Numbered from the stretch's first letter, positions 1 through 12,514 are shown. The stretch: DNA of 64,000 nt from Alnus glutinosa (GCF_958979055.1 NC_084886.1:8517154-8581153), one strand, 5' to 3'. Notes: generated from the letters alone by a model not told the origin. Numbers and translations are program-made.

Positions 1-1013
1 CTCCCTCCTCCTCATCATCATCATCATCCTCATCAGTATCATCATGGGGATCATCAAAATCATCCTCATCATCATGCACATAGCTTCCTGCTTCCCAACT
101 TCCATAATCACTCCCGTCATTGTTCATTCGAAGCATCATGTATGCCCTTTCCTACTCCATAACCCAATCAACACCAATTAAACCAAAAGCGTACAACAAA
201 ACCATCACAAAACAATCGGCAGCACTCAACTACCAGTAAGAAATCAAAGAGACAAGCAAGCAACACTGAGATAAGACACTAACCCCACTTTTCGTGTGCT
301 GAGAGCAAAATAGTTGCATCAGGTTAAAAGCATTGGAATAATACGTTTGATTGGGTTTTCAAAGGTCAGGAACCAAAACACAAAATATTACCACATCTTT
401 CCACCAACATTTTCGCAAGAACCAAACAGAAACTAAAATTGCCATTGTCATTAATTTCAATAATGCGATGACTTCCGAGCCACGAAACTGATTACGTAGT
501 GTGTTGTGTTTGATTTTTGAAAAAAAGAAGAAAAGCACCTAACAAATAGTCCATCGAGCTCAGTAATTTCCAAACCATAGCATTAGTCTCAACCTTAGTG
601 ATCGTAGGAATTCAGCTCCAAGAAAACCAATTTATTGAGCCCCCAAGAACAAAATTTTGAAAACAAAGAAAGTAAAAGAAATTGAAGAGAGTGCAGGGAG
701 GGACCTGTTCTTGAAGGGTACGAGCAAGAGCGAGGTCAGCATCGACCTGACTGAGATTAGTAAAGGGGGTTCTCGAGGGCGGCGGCGGCGGCTGAGGAGG
801 CTGCTCCACGTCGGATCCACGTCCCTCTTCCTCATCATCATCTTCTTCTTCCACTCCATGTTCTTCTTGTTCTTCTTCTTGTTCCTCAGCATTCGCATGA
901 TTAGGGTTCTCATCGGACTCCTGGCCATCGTTGTTATTGTGGTTGGCGTTTGGTTTGGGTCCTCCGGAAGCCGCCTTGGCGTTGTTACTGTTGCTGTTGT
1001 TGTTGTTCTCCAT
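1..1013 (-). CDS. BBR: BIG BROTHER-related E3 ubiquitin ligase, 5' part (partial)
   Basis: Exon 1 runs 1013 to 705 and exon 2 from 151 to beyond base 1; both junctions keep frame (CAG|GT donor, TAG|GA acceptor). Exon 1 encodes a low-complexity N-terminus: an Asn-rich start, a long Glu/Asp-rich stretch, a proline run, then the conserved DADLALARTLQEQ segment. Exon 2 continues ERAYMMLRMNNDGSDYG and another Asp/Glu-rich stretch. This combination is characteristic of BIG BROTHER and its relative BBR, RING-H2 ligases that limit organ growth in Arabidopsis. The RING finger itself should lie in later exons outside the window, so catalytic residues cannot be checked. The start is the first ATG of the open frame. 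Alternative: BIG BROTHER proper rather than BBR. Family is confident, exact orthology less so. Confidence 0.85.
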
Positions 1014-1376
1014 AGAAAGAAAGCAAGAGAGAAAACAAAAGATGAGCCAAAGGGTTAGAGGAGATCAAAATAAAAAAGCAATCCGGTGGAATATGGAATT
1101 ATTCAAGAATCTGAGACTCAGAGTCTCAGACTGAGACGGCGAGAGAAGTAGGTGTTTGCAGGAAATTTGATGTGGGAACTGAGAATTTTTTTGAGGAATA
1201 CAACAAAAAAAAAAGAGGGTTATTATTTATTTAAAGTATTGTTGAGTGTTAAGGGGGATGCTCCTATGTAAAGAAGCAGAGCTTAGACCGGTTTCGGTTT
1301 CATAATTCGGCCCAATGAAATTGAGCCATCTAGCAAAATAAGGGAGCAAGTGAATAAAACAAAACTCTAAAAAGCA
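1014..1376. other. 5' leader/promoter region of BBR-like gene
   Basis: Upstream region of the minus-strand ligase gene, ending at the tRNA gene. It holds a short A-rich tract near 1204-1214 and an inverted-looking CTGAGACTC/GAGTCTCAG pair near 1120-1133. No clear TATA box or known cis element was identified. Confidence 0.4.
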
Positions 1377-1448
1377 GGGGCATTCCGAGAATTGAACTCG
1401 GGACCTCTCGCACCCTAAGCGAGAATCATACCACTAGACCAAATGCCC
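1377..1448 (-). tRNA. tRNA-Pro (AGG)
   Basis: The minus strand folds as a 72-nt tRNA. Acceptor arms GGGCATT (1448-1442) and AATGCCC (1384-1378) pair perfectly, with discriminator C at 1377. The D arm carries the A-box-like GGTCTAGTGGTAT, the anticodon stem is TCTCGC/GCGAGA with loop TTAGGGT (anticodon AGG, proline), and the T arm contains GAGTTCAATTC (B box). There is no intron and CCA is not encoded, as expected of a nuclear eukaryotic tRNA gene. It is transcribed in the same direction as the neighbouring ligase gene. Confidence 0.95.
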
Positions 1449-2246
1449 TATGTGATCAAACGGTACGCCTGTGGCAACTGATACGTATTAAGTATATATA
1501 TCAAGCTCTAACTTTGAATGCCGTGTACGTGTCATTTTAAATTTTTTTTAATCACATTAGTTATGCTCAGTGGATACGATTACCCTCATAGGAAATATTG
1601 TTAATTATTAGATTCAACAGAATTTGCTGATATGGCACAAAATATATTAACCGATGTTGCATGCCCAAAAATGGAAGTGATATAATTTTGCAATTAAGAC
1701 TATTAATATAGTATACTGCATTTATTTTTTATTCATACATTTATTTATTTATTTACCTATTCATTTTGTCTTTAATTGGCAGAACCAACTGAGAAGTGAT
1801 TCAATCACCTTCAAAACTTAAGCGGAGAAGAAGAAATAAATTTAATTGAAATGAAAGATAAATGATAAAGTTAAGGTTTGAATTCGAAACCTTTGGCTCT
1901 TATACCATGTTAATTTATTACTTATTCCAAAAATTAAGATGAAAGAAAAATGTAAATTTAATCATTTAATGATTAATCTTTTAACAAAAATAAATAATAA
2001 AAAACCAAAGTAAACCAGAAATAAAATGAAACAGGACCTAATTAATTCGAGGTTTTATTCTACTACAAGGAGTGTACATATATGCACTAATAATGGTAGC
2101 TAGACAAACTTTTTATGTGTCCTGAAGACATAACATTAACACAGAAGGAAAAAAGAAAAACACACAATATGACTGCATGCAGTCGTTATTTAATTTGATT
2201 TGGACCTCCGATCCAGATCGATATATAAATGTTTGCACAAATTTAA
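1449..2246. other. Intergenic, AT-rich, no gene seen
   Basis: About 800 bases between the tRNA and the 3' end of the next minus-strand gene. Contains short (TTTA)n-type runs near 1736-1755 and AT-rich sequence. I see no open frame with family resemblance and no complete element. Confidence 0.5.
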
Positions 2247-4492
2247 TTATGTAACAACTTTACGACTAAATTGGCACCACCGATCGTAAGAAAATTGGAG
2301 ATTCGGCCAATCAGAAGCAGCTATGGCAAAATCTTGCAGCCAATTTGTGAGGATGACTTCTTGATCCCCGGCCGGCAAGCTGGACAGTACTTCATCGATT
2401 GCTCTCTCTACTTCCGTCTTTTCGAACCTTGTCAAGACAGGATACACCAGCCCGTTGCTTGCATGACAAAATAAAGGAAGCCAAAACATAAGCAACCTGA
2501 ACTTCACTTGGCTCGATATTTCTTCACCCCTTAGCTCTCCACATAATATGGCTATTTATATCAGAGAGAGATCGAGAGAGAGACAGAAAGGATTAGTGAA
2601 TATATATAAACTAAGATTCTTTTTTTCATTATTCATAAATAAATAAATAACAAGATTCTTTTTTTCATTATTCATAAGAAAGTGCTAATTTAAGATTTAA
2701 TCATTGAATTAAATTTTAACATTAATAAACTGATAAGGAGTACATAGCAAGCAATCGAATTAATGCAGACATAATCACATAATGCTAGCTATTTAATTGG
2801 TACATAATTTGGTGGCACAAATTTAGTGCTATTTTATACATGATTAGTGCTCATAAATTTACTCATTTATTTTACAAAAGTGATCGAAGACAGATAGATA
2901 AAGTTTGTGCAAATAGTAGTACTGTGTGTAGGGGGGATCGGAGATGAAAGATCACCTGAGATCTTGACCATGAAGCCTTGGACCCTAACATTAGCACTGA
3001 GAGAGAGGGGGGCTAGACCAGAGGCAAAGCTCCATTGCACCAAAGCTTCATCCACGGCTCCATAATCCCTAAGCTTCGTCGTTATCCACAGAAGCTCCTG
3101 AGCCAGCTTCTCCGCCATCAGCTCCTCCACCTCCCTCTCACTGGCTACCTCCGGTTGCCTCTTCTTCTGTAACTGACACGTGCCAGCATTGGCCACAGTA
3201 GACATTATGGCATTTACGCAAACGCCGAACCCTTTCATGTAGGAGGTCAAGTAATTCCCCATTGGAAGCGCCCGAATCACACGTGTGGTCCACGCGCCAG
3301 AGTTGGCATCCTCGTCGTCTTCTGCTTGTGTGCGTTCGAGAGTGCGGTGTAGAAGGTTTGACGTACGCGCGAATGCCGAAGCGAGGGCCATCCGATTGAT
3401 CTGGAGAAGCGCCGCGTGTCCATATCTGGCGTTCTCGTCCATTATCCTTTCAGCCATTGCCAACGCAAATTGGTATTTCCCGGATGTGGCCGGGATGTCG
3501 TTTAGGAGCGCAAGGATCTACGCGCGACACCGTAAAATTAAGAACCAAATCAATAAAAAAGTATCAGCCAATAATAATAGAACACGTACTTTGCCATATA
3601 CATGGTTTGTACTACTGTTATTACTGTATATGGCTTTTCGGTGAATTTCCGAAAAAAGAAAGGTGTAACCCAATGCTTGAGTACGGTTCTTTAACAATTT
3701 TACGTGGCATGGCTAGTAGTTATAAAGCGGTGCATGTAGTCCACCTGTACCCTAATGCATGCAAAACTGCCACCTAGCAAGCTTTGGTACAATCACGCAA
3801 TTTAACGCACGGCCCTGGATTCTAATCATTAGATTTTGGTCATCGAATTTGATGATTTTGGATTCGATCATGAGCCGATTTGATGGACCCACCAACAAAA
3901 GTTCTTCTATTTGTCTCGGGATGATGATGATGATGATGATCGGCTCAAGAATTAAAATAATATAACAATAAATTAAAAAAATAATGCCCAATCGCTAAGT
4001 CAACGTACATATTTTTTTCCTCAATTTTCTAACTAAAATTACTTGGCGGAATTGTGTTGGAAGAGAAAAATAAATTAATTTTCAAGTAGGCTGGCTTACT
4101 TGTTGGAGTGCTCTGCCAAGGGCTTGGACGGACGGTCCATCAAGTTCTTCATGAACAATCAAATCCAACGAAGGAAAGGAAGGCATTAACGATGATGAAG
4201 ATGACAAGTCCAATGATCCAACGGACGAGAAGCCTGAAAGGAGATATTGAGGAGAAAAGCCTACAGAGCAAGGGAAGTAATCCATGAGAACCCTGAGAAC
4301 CCACAGAGCGACCCAAGTCATTAGCATGACCACAAAGCGCAAATGGTCCGAGGCCTTCCACTTCGCCTGTTCAGTTTTCGCCACCGAAACGAGCGTCTTC
4401 GCCGCTGCGTTCACCGTGGACATGAAAATGGAGCTCAAGAGAGATGAAGGCCTGGTTTTGTAGCCATATGCTATGTCTAGTTCGGTTCCCAT
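2247..4492 (-). CDS. Plant protein of unknown function, 414 residues, three exons
   Basis: Exons 4492-4100, 3517-2956 and 2536-2247 join in one frame (donors GTAAGC and GTGATC; acceptors TAG|ATC and GAG|AGC), giving 414 residues. Visible features: a hydrophobic segment near residues 51-70 (FVVMLMTWVALWVLRVLMDYF), a Ser-rich linker, a helix-rich middle with conserved-looking AMAMAERIMDENARYGH and EALVQWSFASGLAPLSL, and a C-terminal block SLPAGDQEVILTNWLQDF followed by SDWPNLQFSYDRWCQ. The conserved, splice-consistent coding supports a real gene. I do not recognise the family name; it looks plant-specific, possibly membrane-anchored near its N-terminus. No catalytic motif is apparent. The start is the first ATG of the open frame. 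Confidence 0.8.
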
Positions 4493-5257
4493 GGCTCCTA
4501 CAGAAGGACTTGTCTTTCTCTTCGAGATATATATGGTATCCTGGAGAAAAGAGTAAAGTGGAGGGTTCTTATACGGAAGTCATGGCCAAGTGTTTCGATA
4601 TTTCCATGGACATGTAGAAAGCTTGGGGAGCTTAATGGTATATATATATATGTGGGAAGCAATTAATATTGGCTTTTGTGTTTTAGGTAGGTTTCCAAAC
4701 TGTCGAGTGTCATGGACAGTTATTACTTTAATTTCCTGTGTTTGTCAGGATTTGGAGACCTTTTTTATTGTTTACTTAAAAAATAAAATAATAATAAATA
4801 AACAATTAGAGAGAGAGAGAGAGGGTCGTTTATAAGGATAGAAGAAAGTGAAGACAAAGCATCATATATATATATATATATATGTTCATGTCATCGATCT
4901 TATGATATCTTATAATCGAACAACATATTTAATTATTTTTTAATTTTTTTAACAAGGAGAATCCTACAAGCACGACCTACCAATTGGATGTGAGATCGTG
5001 CTAATACACTAGGTATGTGTCTATCGACTCTATCCAAAGTCATTCTAATCTTAATTAAAGAAATACAGTCTCTTATAAAATATAAGAAATTCTTTCAACT
5101 TATTTGGTTGTTTGTATGACCCTCGATGAAAAGAAGTTCACTCCCCACAATCCTCTCGATTTCCCCATTATATATCTCTTTCTTTCTATGGGAATAAATG
5201 CAAAATATATGATGATTGAAATAATGGTTTAAGTAATGAAAGTAAAAAGAAAATGCT
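4493..5257. other. Upstream/intergenic region with simple repeats
   Basis: Upstream side of the 414-residue protein gene. Holds a short (GA)n near 4809-4821 and a (TA)n run at about 4864-4883. A TATA-like ATATATATG lies near 4527, about 35 bases before the start codon, so it may sit in the leader rather than act as a TATA box. No gene is visible. Confidence 0.4.
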
Positions 5258-5645
5258 TGAAGTACCACAATTTTTTGTAAATTGACATGACATTGTCATG
5301 TCAGCTACAATTAAATTGTTGTTCAGTATATGATGTTGTAAGTGTTGCATACTGATGTGACAGTTCATATGATATTACCATGTTAATTACAATCAAATTT
5401 AATTGTTTAATAGTTGACGAGATAAGTATCATGTATATGGAGTACAACAATTGTTACTATAATCCCTTATAAATTGATGTGACATTGTCATATCAACTAC
5501 AATTAAATTGTTGTTTAGTGTCTAATGTTGTAAGTGTCACGTACTTATGTGGCAATTTACATTATATTATTACGTTAGCCACAATCAAATTTAATTGTTT
5601 AATGGTTGACATGGTAAGTGTCATACATATAAACTATCATATCAA
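5258..5645. repeat. Diverged tandem duplication, period about 195-200 bp
   Basis: Two adjacent copies, roughly 5262-5440 and 5460-5640, share in the same order: TGTAAATTGACATGACATTG / TATAAATTGATGTGACATTG, CTACAATTAAATTGTTGTT, ATGTTGTAAGTGT, ACAATCAAATTTAATTGTTT and a closing TTGAC-x-TAAGTATCAT-like block. Substitutions and small indels separate them, so the duplication is old. Composition and small inverted motifs suggest that the unit derives from a MITE. Confidence 0.75.
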
Positions 5646-6352
5646 TTTGTAAAAAACTTGTAATAAAAGTTATAATGTTCCTAATAGCATTCTTTTATTT
5701 TTTATTTTTGAATGGTCGTGAATACAACAAGCATTAATTATTCACCCATACAAAAAAAAAAATGTATTTATTTGACCCTAAAATAATTCCGAAAAAAGAG
5801 TAGAAGAAGAAGAAGATACCAAATGTAGGAATTTGCATGCCCCTTTTATGCTCGATAAATGATATTCCTTGTATGTGAGGTTGCAAGTAGCTAGGCACAG
5901 TTTGAGTAATATTTTGTCCATATTTTTATCTTTTTAAAGTTGACGTGATTCTTAAAGTTATTATTGAATCAAAATTTAATAATGATCCATCTCAAATTGA
6001 ATGATAATTTTAAGAGCCACATAAATTTAGGAGGATAAAAAGATGATCCTTAACATTATCAGCACATTTCTAACTAAAAATTCGAGGCGTTACGAACTAG
6101 TTCAAGGAATTCACTAAAAAAAAAGAGAAGAAGAAAGTGTCTTTTTCTTGGTGGGCTGATAAATTTTTTGATCCAAGCCCAAGCAATTTAGCTCTCGAAT
6201 TGGCCCAGCTTGCCTACAACCCAAAAGGGCTTGTGTTAGAAGTGTTTAATGCCTGCTGTAGCTCTTTACCGTTTGGCAATTGTCATGCATTCCCTCCAAT
6301 TGGTCAAGCGTTTGAAAGTGTTCTACCAACAGCTTTACTCCTTCACCAGTAA
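5646..6352. other. Upstream region and leader of the PPR gene
   Basis: AT-rich spacer followed by the probable 5' leader of the PPR gene. Bases 5915-6050 resemble sequence at 30930-31090 (both carry AAAATTTAATA followed by a diverged spacer and TGATTTTA/TGATAATTTTA), suggesting a dispersed element. From 6137 to 6352 the frame is open and ends with a TAA directly touching the PPR start codon, but it lacks an ATG. Confidence 0.4.
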
Positions 6353-7969
6353 ATGTTGAACGTGTCATTGCCCAGTGTAAACCAAACTTTGATTTCAATT
6401 CTTGATCAATGCAAATCGATGCTTGAGCTAAAGAAAACCCATGCTCTTATAACCACTCTTGGTCTCTCCCAAGATGACCCTTTTGTATCAAAAATTCTGT
6501 CTTTCTCTGCAATTTCTGACTGGGGTGACATCGAGTACTCCTACCGGGTATTTTCACAACTTTCCAGTCCAAAAACTTTTGTTTGGAACACTATCATAAG
6601 AGGCTACTCGAACAGCAAAAATCCAAATCGTTCGATATCAGTTTTTGTTAAAATGTTGCGTGTTGGCGTCTCGCCGGATTACTTGACGTACCCTTTTCTT
6701 ATGAAGGCGTCGGCGCGCCTTTTGAAGCGGGAACTTGGGGCGGCGGTGCATGCCCATGTCGTGCAAACTGGGTTTGAGTCTGATAGGTTTATTCAGAATT
6801 CTTTGATTCATATGTATGCCTCTTGTCGGGATATCGTGTATGCACGTCAGACATTTGATGGAATGCTGACAAGAAACTTAGTTTCATGGAATGCAATGCT
6901 GGATGGCTATTCCAAGTGTGGGGATGTAAATTCTGCACGGGAAGTGTTTGAGTTGATGCCAGAGCGGGATGTTGTGTCATGGAGCTCTTTGATCGATGGG
7001 TATGTCAAGAGTGGGGAGTACAGGGAGGCTATAGCTCAGTTTGCAAAAATGCGTGGTGCAGGGCCCAAGGCCAATGAGGTTACTATGGTGAGTGTTTTGT
7101 GTGCTTGTGCCCACTTAGGTGCACTTGAGCAGGGGAGGATGATGCATCACTATATTGTTGATAATGGGTTGCCTTTAACTTTAGTCTTGCAAACTTCTAT
7201 TGTGGACATGTATGCCAAATGTGGGGCGATAGAAGAGGCTTTGATTGTCTTTCGTGGGGTTCCAATGAGACGAACTGATGTGTTGATTTGGAATGCACTA
7301 ATTGGTGGGCTTGCAACACATGGATTAATTATAGAGTCACTTGAATTGTTCACCGAAATGCAAGGTGTTGGGATTGCCCCAGATGAGATCACATACTTGT
7401 GCTTGTTAACTGCCTGTGCTCATGGAGGATTAGTGAAGGAAGCTTGGCATTTCTTTGAGTGCCTTTGTGAATATGGCATGACACCTAAGAGTGAGCACTA
7501 TGCTTGCATGGTAGATGTACTGGCACGTGCAGGTCAATTAACTGAGGCGTATCAATTTATGAGTCAAATGCCCATGGAGCCAACAGCTTCAATGTTAGGT
7601 GCTCTGCTTAGTGGGTGTATGAACCATGGAAAATTAGATCTTGCAGAAATAGTTGGAAGGAAGCTTATAGAGTTGGAGCCGGATCATGATGGTAGATATG
7701 TTGGCCTTTCAAATGTTTATGCAGTTGAGAAGCGTTGGGACGACGCAAGAACCATGCGAAAAGCCATGGAGAGGAGAGGGGTGAAGAAATCTCCCGGGCA
7801 TAGTTTTGTGGAGATCTTCGGAACCCTTCACGGGTTCATATCCCAGGATAAAACACATCCTGACTCGGAACAAATCTATGTGATGCTGAAGTTTATTATA
7901 AGCCAAATCAAACATGATATCGATTATGAAAATCAAGAATATTGTATGTACTATATGAAAGATGTCTGA
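6353..7969 (+). CDS. PLS-class pentatricopeptide repeat protein with E/E+ tail
   Basis: Intronless frame of 538 residues, typical of plant PPR genes. Successive 31-36-residue repeats run from about residue 75 to 430, with diagnostic phrases FVWNTIIRGYS, NLVSWNAMLDGYSKCGD, DVVSWSSLIDGYVKSGE, SIVDMYAKCGAIEEA, VLIWNALIGGLATHG and YACMVDVLARAGQLTEA, alternating P, L and S lengths. The C-terminus has an E motif (GALLSGCMNHGKLDLAE) and an E+-like stretch (KSPGHSFVEI to THPDSEQIY) but no DYW deaminase domain. Such proteins bind organellar RNA and usually direct C-to-U editing with a partner deaminase in trans. Resembles Arabidopsis At5g08305 in architecture. A TAA immediately precedes the ATG in frame, which fixes the start. 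Target organelle is not decided from the sequence. Confidence 0.95.
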   Translation: MLNVSLPSVNQTLISILDQCKSMLELKKTHALITTLGLSQDDPFVSKILSFSAISDWGDIEYSYRVFSQLSSPKTFVWNTIIRGYSNSKNPNRSISVFVKMLRVGVSPDYLTYPFLMKASARLLKRELGAAVHAHVVQTGFESDRFIQNSLIHMYASCRDIVYARQTFDGMLTRNLVSWNAMLDGYSKCGDVNSAREVFELMPERDVVSWSSLIDGYVKSGEYREAIAQFAKMRGAGPKANEVTMVSVLCACAHLGALEQGRMMHHYIVDNGLPLTLVLQTSIVDMYAKCGAIEEALIVFRGVPMRRTDVLIWNALIGGLATHGLIIESLELFTEMQGVGIAPDEITYLCLLTACAHGGLVKEAWHFFECLCEYGMTPKSEHYACMVDVLARAGQLTEAYQFMSQMPMEPTASMLGALLSGCMNHGKLDLAEIVGRKLIELEPDHDGRYVGLSNVYAVEKRWDDARTMRKAMERRGVKKSPGHSFVEIFGTLHGFISQDKTHPDSEQIYVMLKFIISQIKHDIDYENQEYCMYYMKDV

Positions 7970-10900
7970 ACGTATTGCAATGAATCTTATTTGAAGTTCA
8001 TAACAATTAAAACTCTATGTTGATTCATTATAAATTTTAAAAGGGTCATTGAAAACAAACTATTAAATTTTCCTAAGGATTTGATATCTGATATTTTGAG
8101 TAAAAGGTTATCCTGCTTGCAAGGGGTAGTAGAGAAGGTTAAATGAAGCCTTCCCATACCTTTGATCTGTTGTCCCTCATTCTTTGAAGAACTAGCATCT
8201 TATTTTTTGGGCATTCACTCAAGGAATGTGTAGAATAGACCAATTGTCTAATCCAGTGCTTTCCCTGGAAAGGTGAACAATGTAGCTACACTTCATAACC
8301 CAAAAAAAAAAAAAACCATCATCAATAGAGACAAATTTTCTAGGGTGGCATTGTTTTACACACTTTTGCTTGCAATCATGGTTCATGGATTATTTTTTCT
8401 CTGCAGATAAAAGGACCTATCCTGAGTATGTTTCAGAAAAATTACATTCTTGTTTTGTATGATCATTGCTGCTGACTTACCTAAGCTTTCTCCGATTCAC
8501 TGGCAACTTACTCAAAATTGAAAAGGTATGCTTCTAAATGGATTTTTCAGTTTATTTTTAAATCCTTGGATCCCAAGTTTTTAAGAATTTGCACAATTAT
8601 ATATTATTTGCCTTTGCATTGAATTTAAGATGACTCATTTAGCGAGTCATGTTTTCTTAATTCTTAAAATGGTTGTAGTTTCCAGCTTACGTTGGTAGCA
8701 AATTACATACTGAGGCAGCTATATACTTTGTGGGTAATGATTCTATCTTCTAATGTTTGTGATTTTCCATGTTATTTCTGTGTCTATGGAGTAGAAGGCT
8801 CTCTCTGTAAATGTGTTCCATTTTGCATCTGATGGAAATTGAAAACAATTAGCTGATGTTTGCTATGAGAAAAGACTGAATTTCCATTTTATTTTCTTGA
8901 TTTCCCTTTTTTTTGAGATAGTAATTTGATATCAAATATTGTAATTTTCTATATATAGACATAGTTATAAAACACGTACACATATATTAAATAGAAATAA
9001 CCTTACATCTTGAAGCTTTGACTCAAGACCAAGGAAGCCTTTAATTGGGTTTCTGAAGCCCATGTCTACATCCTGAAACTTCTGCTCAAGTCAACCCATC
9101 GGTAGATCACCCTAGTTTCAGTCTTTTACATTAGATATCCAAGTGGACTACTTGTATTTTGTATTGCAATCAGTGAATCTGAAAAAAAGAAGAAGGAAAA
9201 GACGAACCACTAAAATTGTCATCCCTGTCAATTTATTTTCACTGTGATGAATCTTTAAGGCTGCTCATTAAGTCAAGGGCTTGTAATGCATTGGCCTGCA
9301 GGCATTTATATACATCTGATATTATAATGGGGGGGGCATCTTTGGATATCCATTAAACAGAATTTTTGCCTCTCAACATATAACAGGTTGGAACTTCGTT
9401 GAACTTCTTATTCAAACTATTTTCTGATGATTTATGTGTCAGCCTTTGGTACTTTTTCCTCCCTCCGACTATGTTCCCAACTTTTAAGTTTCACCCAATG
9501 ATCAGATCAATATCATGTGACCTTTTGTTCTTACATGCTGTTTCTACAAATTCAGACTGCAAATTCTATATTAACTGTTGCATTTATAAGGTAAGCTTAA
9601 ATATGGAAACATGGCTTCCCAATGTAAAAGATTTACTTTTGATATAAATCAATTTGTTTTTCTTTCCCTCCACTAATTGGGGTTCTTGGTATGATTTTTT
9701 TTATATCATATTAAATATGTCTAGTCTGAAATGCCCATACCAATTGTGACCATCCAGATAGAAAAGTTTAGATTTAAATTGTCTTTAAGAATTTTGTGTC
9801 TGGCCATGTGTTGGGAGGATAAACATGTTGCGTACCACTTCAACCTAAAAGTTTAGGCATTTAGGTTTGAACTAAATCATGTATATGAACTTCTCATTCT
9901 TGCTACTACATACTTTTCAAAATGGGGCTCCATTCATGCATGATTATTCCAATAATGTTCTCTCACATGCGAGTCTCTACCATATTCCCTTCCCTTCCCC
10001 TCACCTATGGGCTTTGCCTATGCTATTTTGATAAATTAAAATTGAAGGAGATCGGAAGCCATGCTCCCCTGACCCTCTGATCTATAAATCCGTCCCTAGA
10101 ATCCACAACTAAGGGGTACCCTTTTGATAAATTATTCATGGCAAGATTCAGCTTATTTGTGTAATCATCTACCGGATATCAATTAAAAAAGAAAACCTTC
10201 AAGGGTTTTTTTTTTTCACTTTTCATATGACTGAAAAAGGCCCTCTCCATTAAGAAATCAGCTAGCATGATGCTAATCACTGCAACTTATAATGATGGTC
10301 ACATATAATATAGATTAAGTTTACTATATCAGCTATTGTAGTAATTTCTTTATTTGATTTTGGTCATAGCATGTGAATGACGGGAACATATCTTGATCAA
10401 GTAAATCAAACCTATGAACTAGTGATAAGTGTTAGATGTAACCCATGAACCTGGCTTTAACCGTTTCTGATACTTATGATATTGCAATACTCATGGTTGG
10501 GAGGGAACAAGTGGGAAGTGAAATTAAAACATGTTACATTAATATGTGATCTTGCTCACTCTCTTTTTATAGACATGGTAAACATATCGTGTTACTTTAT
10601 GTTCATGCATTGGTTAGTCAAGGAAGTCCAATTTATATTATATTTGTCCTTAAGAGACACTTCCTGATCTCCATAGAGTCTGATTTAGTAGTCTCTCTCA
10701 TGGTACAATGATCTCTTCATGACTTTTGTTGTATGTGAACAATGGCCACAGTGAATATGTTCTTTCAAGCAATAATCTGGAAAGTAAGCACATCAAAATG
10801 TGACTTTTTTCTGCATATCTCACTGACCACATATTCAAAGTTCAAAAACAAAAGAAAAAGGTTAGTTACAAGCAGGTTGCTCTTACAAGAGCCACCTTGG

Positions 10901-12514
10901 TTTGCGTCCTCAATCCTCATGCAGGAGTGGCATATCTTGCTGACTAATATCCTAGGTGTTTGATCTCACATGCCATCGTCTACTTCTTTCTCACAGAACA
11001 TTTCTGTCGAAACATGTTTTCTGGAAATGAAAACATAAAACTGTTCTTCACCCACCACACAGCCTGCTTTCAAATAAATCATGCCTGACACTATAAGTCA
11101 TGACATCTCTTACTAAGTATAGATTTATTTCTTATACACTAGCTAGTATTTTTCTGACAAAACTTTCTAGCCAGAGTAGAGAAAATTTAGGCGAAAAATG
11201 TTTATGGTTTGTTTCATTGGATTAAACTTCTATATGATGAGAGATTTTATGATTTCAATTAGTCTGATAATTGCAAAAACATTTATAAAATAATACCTCA
11301 AATTGCTGCATTTACTCAATTCAGTTATCAGATTTTGATGTAGCTAGACAGTATAATGAACTGAAGCTTCATTGACCCTGCTTTTAAAATTATGATTTCT
11401 CTTCAATGACAGATATTTTTGAGGAAATTTTGCTATAAAATTTTTCAAAAATTAAGATTCCGGAGTTTAGGTCTAAAATCATTGACCTTAAGATATTTTC
11501 TTTTCTTACAGTGTCTCCACTAAATCGAAAAGGAGACAGAAAAGTAGTAAATCATTGTCATACCACATAAAGTGATGAATTGAAAAGTTATAAATTCCTT
11601 TTGGCGAGTAGAGGAGCAATATCATTGACATATAGGTCTCTGCTTCTCTCCCTAATATGATAGTTGCTATAGTGCATGGAAACTTTCAGACATACTAGAG
11701 TCAAATCCTTGGTATTTGATAAAGAGTTATTTCAAAAAACACACACAAAGAAATTATTTTTTCTTTAGTTAATTAAGTAGGTTCAGAAACATAAAAGCTG
11801 TCTTACTTTAGAATCTCCCATACAAGTAACATCCAGTAGAAACTGTAACCCTTCCTCTTGATAACAATGTGCACTATTATTCCTTCATCCCCTCCTTCAT
11901 GCTAGAAACCATCTCACTGCAAAGTCGTTAATTAATATACGTATCAATAAGACATTCAAATAAGAATTGGTACAATTTTAACTTGTAAGAGAGTATATGG
12001 ATTGAATCGCCAATCTTTCTGATTTTTATTTACTTATTTTCAATGCGTTAGTTTGGCCCATAAGACTAGAGAGAGAGAAAGATTGGTACTATTTTCAGGC
12101 TAGTTTTATCAAGAACCCCATCAAAAAAGTCGCCCAATCATTTCACCAACAGATTCACTGAATATGCATCGGTTTCTATTTGCCTTTTTTTCCTGCACGT
12201 CTTGGAGACTGTCTGATGCCTTCTAACTGGATTCCTAGATAGCAGTCTAACCCACATCTCAACGATTGATTTGTTTTGATGGACATTAGTCAAATTTATA
12301 ATTAAAACTGGCTGCACAAAACTGCATGTTTGACACCTCTTAGAGTCTGCAATTGATTCACACTTTTTGAAGCTGTGAGCCAGCTGAATATGTGCAGCAA
12401 TGCAGTTGCCTAAAATCTGATGTCATTTCTAGTACTAGTTGAAGATGATGACAAGATTTATAATGATGATTATATATAATTATTATGCCATACCTGTGGA
12501 ACCAAAGAAGAAAG
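7970..12514. other. Long intergenic region between convergent PPR and MADS-box genes
   Basis: About 4.5 kb. The first few hundred bases are presumably the PPR 3' UTR, possibly spliced, and the last few hundred the MADS-box 3' UTR. I found no convincing open frame, RNA gene or complete transposon. Bases 10045-10100 end with a CCGTCCCTAG motif seen at the right end of the TIR element at 37710-37866, so a small relic of that family may be present. Confidence 0.45.

Noticed and set aside
657-1134. Plus-strand open frames over the BBR-like first exon
   Set aside because: They are antisense shadows of the low-complexity, triplet-repeat-rich exon; the minus strand matches the BIG BROTHER family.
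6137-6352. Upstream ORF regulating the PPR gene
   Set aside because: The frame has no ATG (first codon GTG), so ordinary uORF control is unlikely; kept only as a curiosity.
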